DNA from: Paulinella micropora
Lineage: Eukaryota > Cercozoa > Imbricatea > Euglyphida
DNA: 26,416 nucleotides
Assembly (NCBI GenBank): GCA_009731375.1
Contig: BJOX01000110.1
Coordinates: 562,126-588,541, forward strand
Direction of reading: 5' to 3'
A program made the translations under genes and the position numbers. Position 1 is the stretch's first letter. Every line of letters begins with the position of its first letter. Under the pieces are notes generated by a model, which ran no database searches, was not told the DNA's origin, and saw only the letters and a list, made by a program, of their open reading frames with translations. Below, piece after piece: positions 17,306-26,416 of this stretch.

Positions 17306-17332
17306 CCCCCCCCCCCCCCTCCCCTCTCTCCC
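17215..17332 (+). repeat. (CT)n and poly-C before a gap
   Basis: Long CT dinucleotide, a C run, then N from 17333. Confidence 0.95.
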
Positions 17333-17889
17333 NNNNNNNNNNNNNNNNNNNNNNNNNNNNNNNNNNNNNNNNNNNNNNNNNNNNNNNNNNNNNNNNNNNN
17401 NNNNNNNNNNNNNNNNNNNNNNNNNNNNNNNNNNNNNNNNNNNNNNNNNNNNNNNNNNNNNNNNNNNNNNNNNNNNNNNNNNNNNNNNNNNNNNNNNNNN
17501 NNNNNNNNNNNNNNNNNNNNNNNNNNNNNNNNNNNNNNNNNNNNNNNNNNNNNNNNNNNNNNNNNNNNNNNNNNNNNNNNNNNNNNNNNNNNNNNNNNNN
17601 NNNNNNNNNNNNNNNNNNNNNNNNNNNNNNNNNNNNNNNNNNNNNNNNNNNNNNNNNNNNNNNNNNNNNNNNNNNNNNNNNNNNNNNNNNNNNNNNNNNN
17701 NNNNNNNNNNNNNNNNNNNNNNNNNNNNNNNNNNNNNNNNNNNNNNNNNNNNNNNNNNNNNNNNNNNNNNNNNNNNNNNNNNNNNNNNNNNNNNNNNNNN
17801 NNNNNNNNNNNNNNNNNNNNNNNNNNNNNNNNNNNNNNNNNNNNNNNNNNNNNNNNNNNNNNNNNNNNNNNNNNNNNNNNNNNNNNNNN
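17333..17889. other. Assembly gap (557 N)
   Basis: Run of N inside CT-rich repeat. Confidence 1.
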
Positions 17890-17919
17890 CCCTCTCTCTC
17901 TCTTCTGTACGCTGTGTAG

Positions 17920-17955
17920 GCCCCGTACCTCTAATGACGCAAAGGGAGTCTGGAG
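17920..17955 (+). CDS. Exon 18 (36 nt)
   Basis: Acceptor GCTGTGTAG (AG 17918-17919); donor TGGAG/GTTTGT at 17956. With the T of exon 17 it reads C-PVPLMTQRESG plus G, in phase with exon 19. It is separated from exon 17 by an assembly gap. Confidence 0.5.
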
Positions 17956-17979
17956 GTTTGTCATTATTTCTCGCCATTG

Positions 17980-18240
17980 CCACTTTGTCTTCTCTTTTGC
18001 CTCCCTATTGCCACTTTGTCCTCCCTTTTGCCTCCCTATTGCCACTTTGTCCTCCCTTTTGCCTCCCTATTGCCACTTTGTCCTCCCTTTTGCCTCACTA
18101 TTGCCACTTTGTCCCTCTCTTTTGTCTCACTATTGCCTTGTTGTCCTCTCTTTTTCCTCCCATTGCCACTTTGTCCTCTCTTTTGCCTCACTATTGCCAC
18201 TTTCTCCTCCCCTTTGCCTCACTATTGCCACTTTTTTCCC
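17980..18240 (+). repeat. 31-bp minisatellite 'TATTGCCACTTTGTCCTCCCTTTTGCCTC'
   Basis: About eight copies with CCTCCC/CCTCAC variants. A relative of the ACTGCCTTTATGTCCC family. Plus-strand pyrimidine-rich. Confidence 0.95.
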
Positions 18241-18249
18241 ACTGACTAT

Positions 18250-18480
18250 CAGTATAAATATTAATATGCATATTTATATAAATGTCAAGATAAATATCAA
18301 GATAAATATCAGTACACATATCAACATAAATATCAATATAAATTTCATTATACATATCAATATAAATATCAACATGTATCAAAATACATATCAGTATACA
18401 TATCAATATACATATCAACATAAATATCAATATAAATATCAATATCCATATAAATATAGATTTATAGGAATTTGTCTATA
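18250..18480 (+). repeat. (ATATCAATATAA)-type 12-bp repeat
   Basis: TATCAATATAAA, TATCAAGATAAA and TATCAGTATACA units. No gene content. Confidence 0.85.
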
Positions 18481-18489
18481 TAACGTACA

Positions 18490-19378
<889 letters not shown>

Positions 19379-19390
19379 CTATACTCCAAG

Positions 19391-19498
19391 GTGGCTCGCG
19401 GTTTTTCAAAGCAGCACACGCTTTACACACCCTTGACGTAACGTCCGACCGAAACCTAAGCCGGGCCGGCAACTCCGACAGCATGGGGGAGGTCGAAG
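19391..19498 (+). CDS. Exon 19 (108 nt)
   Basis: Acceptor CTATACTCCAAG (AG 19389-19390); donor GTCGAAG/GTACTA at 19499. With the G of exon 18 it reads [17 protein letters not shown], then [19 protein letters not shown] plus G. The only one of three frames without a stop, and it is the frame predicted by exon 18. GC-rich island between AT-rich repeats. Polar, Ser-rich; no recognised domain. Confidence 0.7.
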
Positions 19499-19509
19499 GT
19501 ACTACTCTA

Positions 19510-20550
<1,041 letters not shown>

Positions 20551-20558
20551 AATCTTAG

Positions 20559-20582
20559 TCAAACATACAATGTCGCGACGTG
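20559..20582 (+). CDS. Exon 20 (24 nt)
   Basis: Acceptor TTATCTAATCTTAG (AG 20557-20558); donor CGACGTG/GTTCAT at 20583. With the G of exon 19 it reads V-KHTMSRR plus G, in phase for the 20-nt exon 21. Read without splicing it continues SRRGSLAGDKL into the repeat. Confidence 0.5.
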
Positions 20583-20602
20583 GTTCATTGGCAGGAGATA
20601 AA

Positions 20603-20975
<373 letters not shown>

Positions 20976-21070
20976 NNNNNNNNNNNNNNNNNNNNNNNNN
21001 NNNNNNNNNNNNNNNNNNNNNNNNNNNNNNNNNNNNNNNNNNNNNNNNNNNNNNNNNNNNNNNNNNNNNN

Positions 21071-21484
21071 TATGTATGTATGTATGTATGCATGTATGTA
21101 TGTATGTATGTATGTATGTATGGGATAAAATTATAGGACAAGGAGACTTTGATAAGGTATGTATGTATGTATGTATGTATGTATGCATGTATATATGTAT
21201 GCATAAAGTTATAGGACAGGGAGACTTTGATAAGGTATGTATGTAGGTATGTATGTATGTATGTATGTATGTATGTATGTATGTATGTATGTATGTATGT
21301 ATGTATGCATGCATGTATGCATGTATGTATGTATGTATGGATAAAATTATAGGACCAGGAGACTTTGATAAGGTATGTATGTATGTATGCATGTATGTAT
21401 GTATGTATGTATCTATGTATGATTGGATAAAATTATAGGACAAGGAGACTTTGATAAGGTTATATATATTCATATATATGTATA

Positions 21485-21520
<36 letters not shown>

Positions 21521-21780
21521 TGCATGTATGTATGTATGCATGGTATGTATGTATGTATGTATGTATGCACGTATGTATGTACGTATGTATGTATGTATGT
21601 ATGTATGTATGGATAAATTTATAGGACAGGGAGACTTTGATAAGGTATGTTATGTATGTATGTATGTATGCATGTATGCATGCATATATGTATGTATTTA
21701 TGTATTTATGTATGTATGTATGCATGTTTCGATAAAATTATAGGACAGGGAGACTTTGATAAGGTATGTATGTATGTATG
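21071..21780 (+). repeat. Array of six microexon modules in (GTAT)n
   Basis: The module GATAAAATTATAG/GACAAGGAGACTTTGATAAG/GTATGT occurs with 20-nt exon bodies at 21137-21156, 21215-21234, 21353-21372, 21439-21458, 21625-21644 and 21744-21763. Acceptor TATAG is kept in all; donor GTATGT in five, GTTATA in the fourth. Spacing by GTAT repeat varies from 58 to 166 nt. A seventh, decayed copy lies at 24342-24374. Confidence 0.9.
21744..21763 (+). CDS. Exon 21 (20 nt microexon; any one of six copies)
   Basis: Frame from exon 20 gives G-QGDFDK, ending on a codon boundary as exon 22 requires. All six copies read QGDFDK except the third (PGDFDK); CAA/CAG differences are synonymous. At 20 nt, including two copies in series breaks the frame, so one copy per transcript is expected. 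The last copy is listed because it lies nearest to exon 22; the sequence does not show which is used. Confidence 0.5.
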
Positions 21781-21809
21781 TAAGCTTATATGTATGTATG
21801 TATGTATGC

Positions 21810-21853
<44 letters not shown>

Positions 21854-21877
21854 GTGTGTGTGTGTGTGTGTATTTAG

Positions 21878-21909
21878 GGCCTGTTGGAGTCCGAGGTGGA
21901 GTTTACTAG
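21878..21909 (+). CDS. Exon 22 (32 nt)
   Basis: Acceptor GTGTATTTAG (AG 21876-21877); donor TACTAG/GTATGT at 21910. Reads GLLESEVEFT plus AG in the frame set by exon 21; the AG completes Ser (AGC) with exon 23. Confidence 0.55.
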
Positions 21910-21918
21910 GTATGTATT

Positions 21919-21949
<31 letters not shown>

Positions 21950-22161
21950 TGTATGCAATTTAGGCAATGTATATATGCAATGTAATGTATGTCTGTATGT
22001 ATGTATGTATGTATGTACCTACGTACGTGCGTACGTATGAACGTTACGTACGTACGTGCGTACGTATGTACGTTACGTACGTACGTACGTACGTACGTAT
22101 GTATGTATGTATGTATGTATGTATGTATGTATGTATGTATGCATGCATGTATGTATATATG

Positions 22162-22195
<34 letters not shown>

Positions 22196-22375
22196 TGTAT
22201 ATATGTGTATATGTATGTATGTATGTATATATTTATGTATGTATTTATGTATGTATGTACATATGTATTTATGTATTTATGTATGTATGCATTTATGCAT
22301 GTGTATATGTATGTATGTATGCATGCATGCATGTATACATGCATACATATAAGTATGTATTGTGTGTGTGTATGT
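21910..22375 (+). repeat. (GTAT)n and (GTAC)n expanded from the exon 22 donor
   Basis: GTAT units begin at the donor and shift to palindromic GTAC/ACGT blocks (22020-22095), then back to GTAT with TATGCATG variants. Confidence 0.9.
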
Positions 22376-23490
22376 GTAATGTAGCATTCCCAGCAAGCAA
22401 TTATCACATGTCCAAACTTACCTTAACCAAGATCTACATACACATACACACACAAATACATACGTACATACATGCATATATATAAGTATATATTGTGTGT
22501 GTGTGTATGTATGTGTAATGTAGCATTCCTAGCAAGCCATTGTCACATGTCCAAACTTACCTTCATCAAGATCTACATGCACATACTTACACAAATACAT
22601 ACTTACATACATGCATATATATAAGTATGTATTGTGTGTGTGTGTGTGTAATGTAGCATTCCTAGCAAGCCATTGTCACATGTCCAAACTTACCTTTACC
22701 AATATCTACATACACATACACACACAAATACATACTTACATGCATGCATATATATAAGTATGTATTGTGTGTGTGTGTGTGTAATGTAGCACTCCTAGCA
22801 AGCCATTGTCACATGTCCAAACTTACCTTTACCAATATCTACATACACATACACACACAAATACATACTTACATACATGCACATATATAAGTATGTATTG
22901 TGTGTGTGTGTATGTGTAATGTAGCATTCCTAGCAAGCCATGGTCACATGTCCAACTTAATACATACACAAATTCATACATACATACATACATACATACA
23001 TACATACATACTTACTTACATACATGCATATCTAGATACACATACACAAGATCTAGATACACATACACACACAAATACATACTTACATACATGCATATAT
23101 ACATACATACATACATTCTATATGTAGCATTCTTGGAAGCCATTGTCACATGTCCAAACTTACCTTCACCAAGATCTACATACACATACACAGACAAATA
23201 CATACTTACATACATGCATATATATAAGTATATATTGTATGTGTGTGTGTTTATGTATGTGTAATGTAGCATTCCTAGCAAGCCATTGTCACATGTCCAA
23301 TTTAATACATACTTACATACATACTTACATAGAAACATACATGCATACATACATACATACATGCATATCTAGATACACATACACAAGAATCTAGATACAC
23401 ATACACACACAAATACATACTTACATACATGCATATATACATACATACATACATGCATACATACATTCTATATGTAGCATTCTTGGAAGC
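22376..23490 (+). repeat. Satellite array of exon 23 start modules, about 135-bp unit
   Basis: Eight copies with exon-like starts at 22385, 22524, 22657, 22790, 22925, 23128, 23270 and 23478. Each has (GT)n, TGTAG/CATTCCTAGCAAGCCATTGTCACATG..., ACCAAGATCTACATACAC, CATACTTACATACATGCATA. The GTAG/CATTCC acceptor is kept in nearly all; none has a donor after the exon part. Higher-order alternation is visible (TCTTGGAAGCC variants at 23128 and 23478). Confidence 0.9.
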
Positions 23491-23506
23491 CATAGTGACA
23501 TGTCCA

Positions 23507-23832
<326 letters not shown>

Positions 23833-24234
23833 TACCTTACCAAGATCTAGACTGGCCTATGTATTGTGTGTGTGTGTGTATTTTTTAGTGATATGTCCAG
23901 CCTACCTTACCAAAATCTAGACTGGCCTATGTAGTGTGTATGTGTGTGTGTATGCATGTATGTATGTATGTATGTATGCATGCATGTATGTATATATGTA
24001 TATATGTATGTATGTATGTATGTATGCATGTATGTATGTATGTATGCATGCATGTATGTATGTATGTATGTATGTATGTATATATGTATTTTGTAGCATT
24101 CCTGGAAGCCACAGTCACATGTCCAACCTACTCGACCAAGACCTAGACTGGCCCCACTACTGCCTTTATGCCCCTTCCTACTGCCTTAATGTCCCTATGT
24201 ATTGTGTGTGTGTGTGTGTGTGTGTATTTTGTAG
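23833..24234 (+). repeat. Three more exon 23 echoes with (GTAT)n
   Basis: Partial copies at 23833-23870 and 23887-23935, and a nearly complete one starting at 24097 that reads IPGSHSHMSNLLDQDLDWP but lacks a donor. It is followed by two units of the ACTGCCTTTATG minisatellite. Confidence 0.85.
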
Positions 24235-24288
24235 CATTCCTGGAAGCCACAGTCACATGTCCAATCTACTCGACCAAGACGTAGAAAG
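24235..24288 (+). CDS. Exon 23 (54 nt), last copy of the array
   Basis: Acceptor ATTTTGTAG (AG 24233-24234); donor GTAGAAAG/GTATGA at 24289. With AG of exon 22 it reads S-IPGSHSHMSNLLDQDVE plus AG, completing Arg with exon 24. The only copy of about eleven with a donor at the exon end, and the only one giving the right phase on both sides. Confidence 0.65.
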
Positions 24289-24341
24289 GTATGATTTCTA
24301 TGTATGTATGTATGTGTGTATGCGTGCATGTATGTATGTTT

Positions 24342-24374
24342 CGATAAAGCTTCAGCACAGGTAGACTTTGATAA
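24342..24374 (+). pseudogene. Decayed seventh copy of the exon 21 module
   Basis: CGATAAAGCTTCAGCACAG/GTAGACTTTGATAAT/GTATGT. It shares TTTCGATAAA with the sixth copy. Several substitutions; inclusion would create a stop (GTAG...) in the exon 23-24 phase. Confidence 0.75.
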
Positions 24375-24415
24375 TGTATGTTATGTATGTATGCATGTAT
24401 GTATGTATTCATGTA

Positions 24416-24480
24416 TGTATTGTATTGTATTGTATTGTACTGTATTGTATTGTATTGTATTGTTTTGTATTGTATTGTTA
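24416..24480 (+). repeat. (TGTAT)n pentanucleotide
   Basis: TGTAT units, with a few variants, ending at the acceptor TTGTTATACAG. Confidence 0.9.
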
Positions 24481-24485
24481 TACAG

Positions 24486-24618
24486 GCCGGCCCATTCGGG
24501 CGGGGGGGAGGGTTGGCAGGGTAACCGGGTGCTTGCTAAGCTGCGGTCTCTCAATGTGATCACGGACTTGTACACTTGGGTGACCAACCGGGGGAATAGC
24601 AACAACACACATGATGAG
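24486..24618 (+). CDS. Exon 24 (133 nt), helical, weakly RIH/armadillo-like
   Basis: Acceptor TTGTTATACAG (AG 24484-24485); consensus donor GATGAG/GTATGT at 24619. Frame from exon 23: R-PAHSGGGEGWQ, GNRVLAKLRSLNVITDLYTW, VTNRGNSNNTHDE, ending on a codon boundary. The other frame from the first base has an early stop. The N-R-x-L-x-x-L-R-x-L-N-V-I pattern resembles helices of RIH/armadillo-type repeats found in IP3- and ryanodine-receptor families. This is a pattern impression, not a domain match. Confidence 0.75.
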
Positions 24619-24752
24619 GTATGTATGTAAGTATGTATGTATGTATGTATGTTATCTATGTATGTATGTATGTATGTATGTATGTATGTATGTATGTATG
24701 TTGTGTATGTCATGTATTTATGTATGTGTATGTATGTATGCATGTATGTAGA
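24619..24752 (+). repeat. (GTAT)n expanded from the exon 24 donor
   Basis: Begins with the donor GTATGTATGTAAGTATG and runs about 130 nt. Confidence 0.9.
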
Positions 24753-24779
24753 CAACGTCATCTAACGATGGCAAACCAT

Positions 24780-24810
24780 TTCTACCTGTCCAGGTCGAAC
24801 ATTTATATCT
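24780..24810 (+). repeat. Echo of the exon 25 acceptor
   Basis: CTACCTGTCCAG/GTCGAACATTTATATC matches CCATACAG/GTCGAACCGG at exon 25. It then breaks into ATCGATCT/CTAT repeat. Confidence 0.65.
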
Positions 24811-24864
24811 ATCGATCTATCGATCTATCGATCTATCTATCTATCTATTTTTTTGCTGACTAAT

Positions 24865-25158
24865 ACCTTTTTGCCTCTTTTTGCCTACCTATAGCCGTTT
24901 TGTCCCTTTTGCCTAACTAATGCGTTTTTGTCCCTTTTTGCTTAGCTATTGCCTTTTTGTCCCTTTTGCCTACCTATTGCCTTTTTGTCCGTTTTTTCGC
25001 CTATGTATTGCCTTTTTGTCCCTGTTTGCTTATATATTTCCTCTTGTCCCTTTATGCCTAACTATTGCCTTCTTGTCCCTTTCTTGTTGACTGTTGCCTT
25101 TTTGTCCCTTTTGCCTAAGTATTGCTTTTTTGTCCTTTTCTTTGCCTCACTATTGCCT

Positions 25159-25193
<35 letters not shown>

Positions 25194-25204
25194 TNNNNNN
25201 NNNN
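24865..25204 (+). repeat. 'TATTGCCTTTTTGTCCCTTTTGCCTA' minisatellite, poly-C and 10-N gap
   Basis: About ten units of 25-31 bp, then a C run and N 25195-25204. Member of the same family as 17980-18240. Confidence 0.9.
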
Positions 25205-25244
25205 TCTCTCTCCCTCCCTCCCTCCCTCCCTCTCCCCCATACAG

Positions 25245-25361
25245 GTCGAACCGGATGTCTCCCCTCTGAACATCATGACCGACACCAGAAACAATCGCTC
25301 CATGCTCACATCCCCGCAGTTACACCAAGGCGGCATCAGACGCTTGTCAGACATGAGCCTG
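25245..25361 (+). CDS. Exon 25 (117 nt), R-R-L-S motif
   Basis: Acceptor CCCCCATACAG (AG 25243-25244); donor AGCCTG/GTCAAG at 25362. 39 codons in phase 0: VEPDVSPLNIMTDTRNN, RSMLTSPQLHQGG, IRRLSDMSL. Three downstream copies of its end keep the same codon frame and an improved junction (CCAG/GTCAAG). RRLS fits the basophilic kinase consensus. Ser/Thr/Asn-rich and probably disordered. Confidence 0.7.
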
Positions 25362-25369
25362 GTCAAGCC

Positions 25370-25910
25370 ATTTGCCTTTTGTCCTCCCTTTTTAGCTGAC
25401 TATTTCCTTTTTGTCCCTTCTTTTGCGTACTACTGCCTTTTTGTCCCTTTTGATACACTCCGGCGGCATGAGACGCTTGTCAGAAATGAGCCAGGTCAAG
25501 CCATTTGCCTTTTTGTCCTCCCTTTTTAGCTGACTATTGCCTTTTTGTCCATTTTTTTTGCTTACTACTGCCTTTTTGTCCCTTTTGATATGCGACGCTT
25601 GTCAGAAATGAGCCAGGTCAAGCCATCTGCCTTTTTGTCCTCCCTGTTTAGCTGACTATTGCCTTTTTGTCCCTTTTTTTTGCTTACTACTGCCTTTTTG
25701 TCCCTTTTGATATGCGATGCTTGTCAGAAATGAGCCAGGTCAAGCCATTTGTATTGTTGTCCTCCCTTTTTAGCTGACTATTGCCTTTTTTGTCCCTTTT
25801 TTTTGTTGCTTACTACTGCCTTTTTGTCCCTTTCTCGCTGACTATTGCCTTGCTGTCACTTTTTTTGCTTACTACTGCCTTTTTGTCCCTTTTTGTTGCC
25901 TCAAATACCA
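25370..25910 (+). repeat. Minisatellite with three echoes of the exon 25 end (25453-25494, 25589-25616, 25709-25738)
   Basis: Echoes read GGMRRLSEMSQ, MRRLSEMSQ and MRCLSEMSQ, each followed by GTCAAGCCAT and about 85-100 nt of TATTGCCTTTTTGTCC repeat. Here the exon 3' end and donor, rather than the acceptor, were copied downstream. Confidence 0.9.
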
Positions 25911-26012
25911 ATGCAGTCACAACCTGTCATTGGGACAATGTTCCGGGAAACGTACTATGCACATACAATTTACATACGTGCCAGTGTATGCTTGTGGATG
26001 TATTTATGTTAG

Positions 26013-26120
26013 GACTCTGACCAGGCCGGGCTGTTGCACAATCTCAACCCAGCCGTTTCGCCCCGCATGTCCACCGTTACGTCCCGGGAATATTCCCACC
26101 AGCCCCGCCGGCCCATACAA
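26013..26120 (+). CDS. Exon 26 (108 nt)
   Basis: Acceptor TATTTATGTTAG (AG 26011-26012); donor ATACAA/GTATGT at 26121. 36 codons, phase 0: DSDQAGLLHNLNPAVSP, RMSTVTSREYSHQPRRPIQ. The Ser/Arg/Pro-rich character matches exons 10 and 25. The upstream 25915-26010 is unique intron sequence. Confidence 0.7.
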
Positions 26121-26177
26121 GTATGTAATGTAATGTATGTAATGTAATTTATGTAATGTATGTATGTATGTATATAG

Positions 26178-26209
26178 GCTGAACTGGAAGAGAAGCGCGC
26201 GAATCTTAG
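26178..26209 (+). CDS. Exon 27 (32 nt), coiled-coil-like
   Basis: Acceptor ATGTATATAG (AG 26176-26177); donor CTTAG/GTATGT at 26210. Reads AELEEKRANL plus AG, which completes Arg with exon 28. The charged heptad-like pattern continues in exon 28. Confidence 0.65.
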
Positions 26210-26274
26210 GTATGTATGTATGTATGTATGTGTGTATGTATGTATCTACCTATCTATCTATCTATCTATCTTAG

Positions 26275-26416
26275 GGAGCTTTGGTATCGCCTGTATCAGT
26301 CCCTTCCGTGCAAACATCACGGCTTAGCTGGGCATCGGGTTAATACTTTACCCACAGACTTCCTTGGTTGACGAAATCAGAAGCTCCTTTTTTCTGACAT
26401 TAGTCGATATCTCATC
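26275..26416 (+). CDS. Exon 28 (26275-26338 at least), copy 2 of the 142-bp repeat
   Basis: Acceptor CTATCTTAG (AG 26273-26274). Frame from exon 27: [22 protein letters not shown]. Read on without splicing, an extra T relative to the 11845 copy gives PTDFLG and a stop. If 26339-26357 (GTTAATACTTTACCCACAG) is removed as a 19-nt intron the frame stays open ([19 protein letters not shown]) to the window end. No known family. Confidence 0.55.

Noticed and set aside
21122-21780. 'KIIGQGDFDKV' read as a protein kinase glycine-rich loop
   Set aside because: It requires reading through the TATAG acceptor and the GTATGT donor, and the third glycine is Asp. No other kinase motif is present. Phase supports the 20-nt microexon instead.
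22376-23490. Regularly spaced repeat array resembling CRISPR
   Set aside because: Units are about 135 bp and mostly similar throughout, with microsatellite spacers and eukaryotic splice signals. No unique spacers of constant length.

Overview
The window is eukaryotic nuclear DNA, most of it simple-sequence repeat, from what looks like a large, repeat-laden genome. There is no bacterial-style gene order. Short GC-rich islands flanked by GT...AG splice signals (donors GTATGT, GTAAGT, GTGTGT, GTACAT; acceptors such as CTAATCTAG, TATCTTAG, TTACAG) sit in AT-rich micro- and minisatellites. Degenerate TTAGGG-type tracts are also present. A microsatellite-rich protist or alga (for example a prasinophyte with a bloated genome) would fit, but nothing seen identifies the taxon. 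Long ORFs made of YLSI, HYIT, MYVC, THIY or SLSL are translated microsatellites, not genes.

The main content appears to be one very large plus-strand gene that enters at the left and leaves at the right. I traced about 28 exons (numbered within the window). The codon phase carries correctly across nearly every junction: exons 3 to 11 (2573-10832), exons 12 to 28 (13023-26338), and exons 1 to 2 (363-1342). Continuity across the N gaps at 1343-2254, 10860-11810 and 17333-17889 is inferred only. Exon 11 could instead be a terminal exon (TGA at 10830, AATAAA at 10839), which would make two genes. The protein family is not recognised. Visible traits are an acidic N-proximal region, a Ser/Arg/Pro/Gly-rich low-complexity region (exon 10), one strongly hydrophobic segment (exon 14), three R-R-x-S motifs resembling basophilic kinase sites (exons 7, 16, 25), and a helical stretch in exon 24 weakly reminiscent of RIH/armadillo-type repeats.

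Layout: 1-2616, exons 1-3 with (CTAT)n introns and a gap. 2617-5668, exon 4 with upstream partial copies, a 167-nt foldback, two TIR elements each followed by telomere-like repeats, and GATA tracts. 5669-9030, exons 5-6 around a 2.2-kb (CATTA)n satellite and 'ACTGCCTTTATGTCCC' minisatellites, plus a decayed duplicate of exon 6. 9031-10859, exons 7-11. 11811-14670, a 142-bp repeat shared with the right end of the window, a microsatellite palindrome, and exons 12-13 with copies. 14671-16435, exons 14-16 with copies. 16436-20582, exons 17-20, a GC-rich palindrome and more than 2 kb of tetranucleotide repeats. 20583-24288, six copies of a 20-nt microexon (exon 21), exon 22, and an array of about ten copies of the exon 23 start. 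24289-26416, exons 24-28.

The unusual feature is a recurring architecture. Many exons are accompanied by serial partial 'echo' copies of themselves with a splice site attached, spaced by microsatellites, and usually only one copy keeps both splice sites and the correct phase. Microsatellites often start exactly at the 5' splice site, as a multimer of GTAT, or end exactly at the 3' splice site, as a multimer of CTAT. This looks like ongoing intron inflation and exon/splice-site duplication within one gene.
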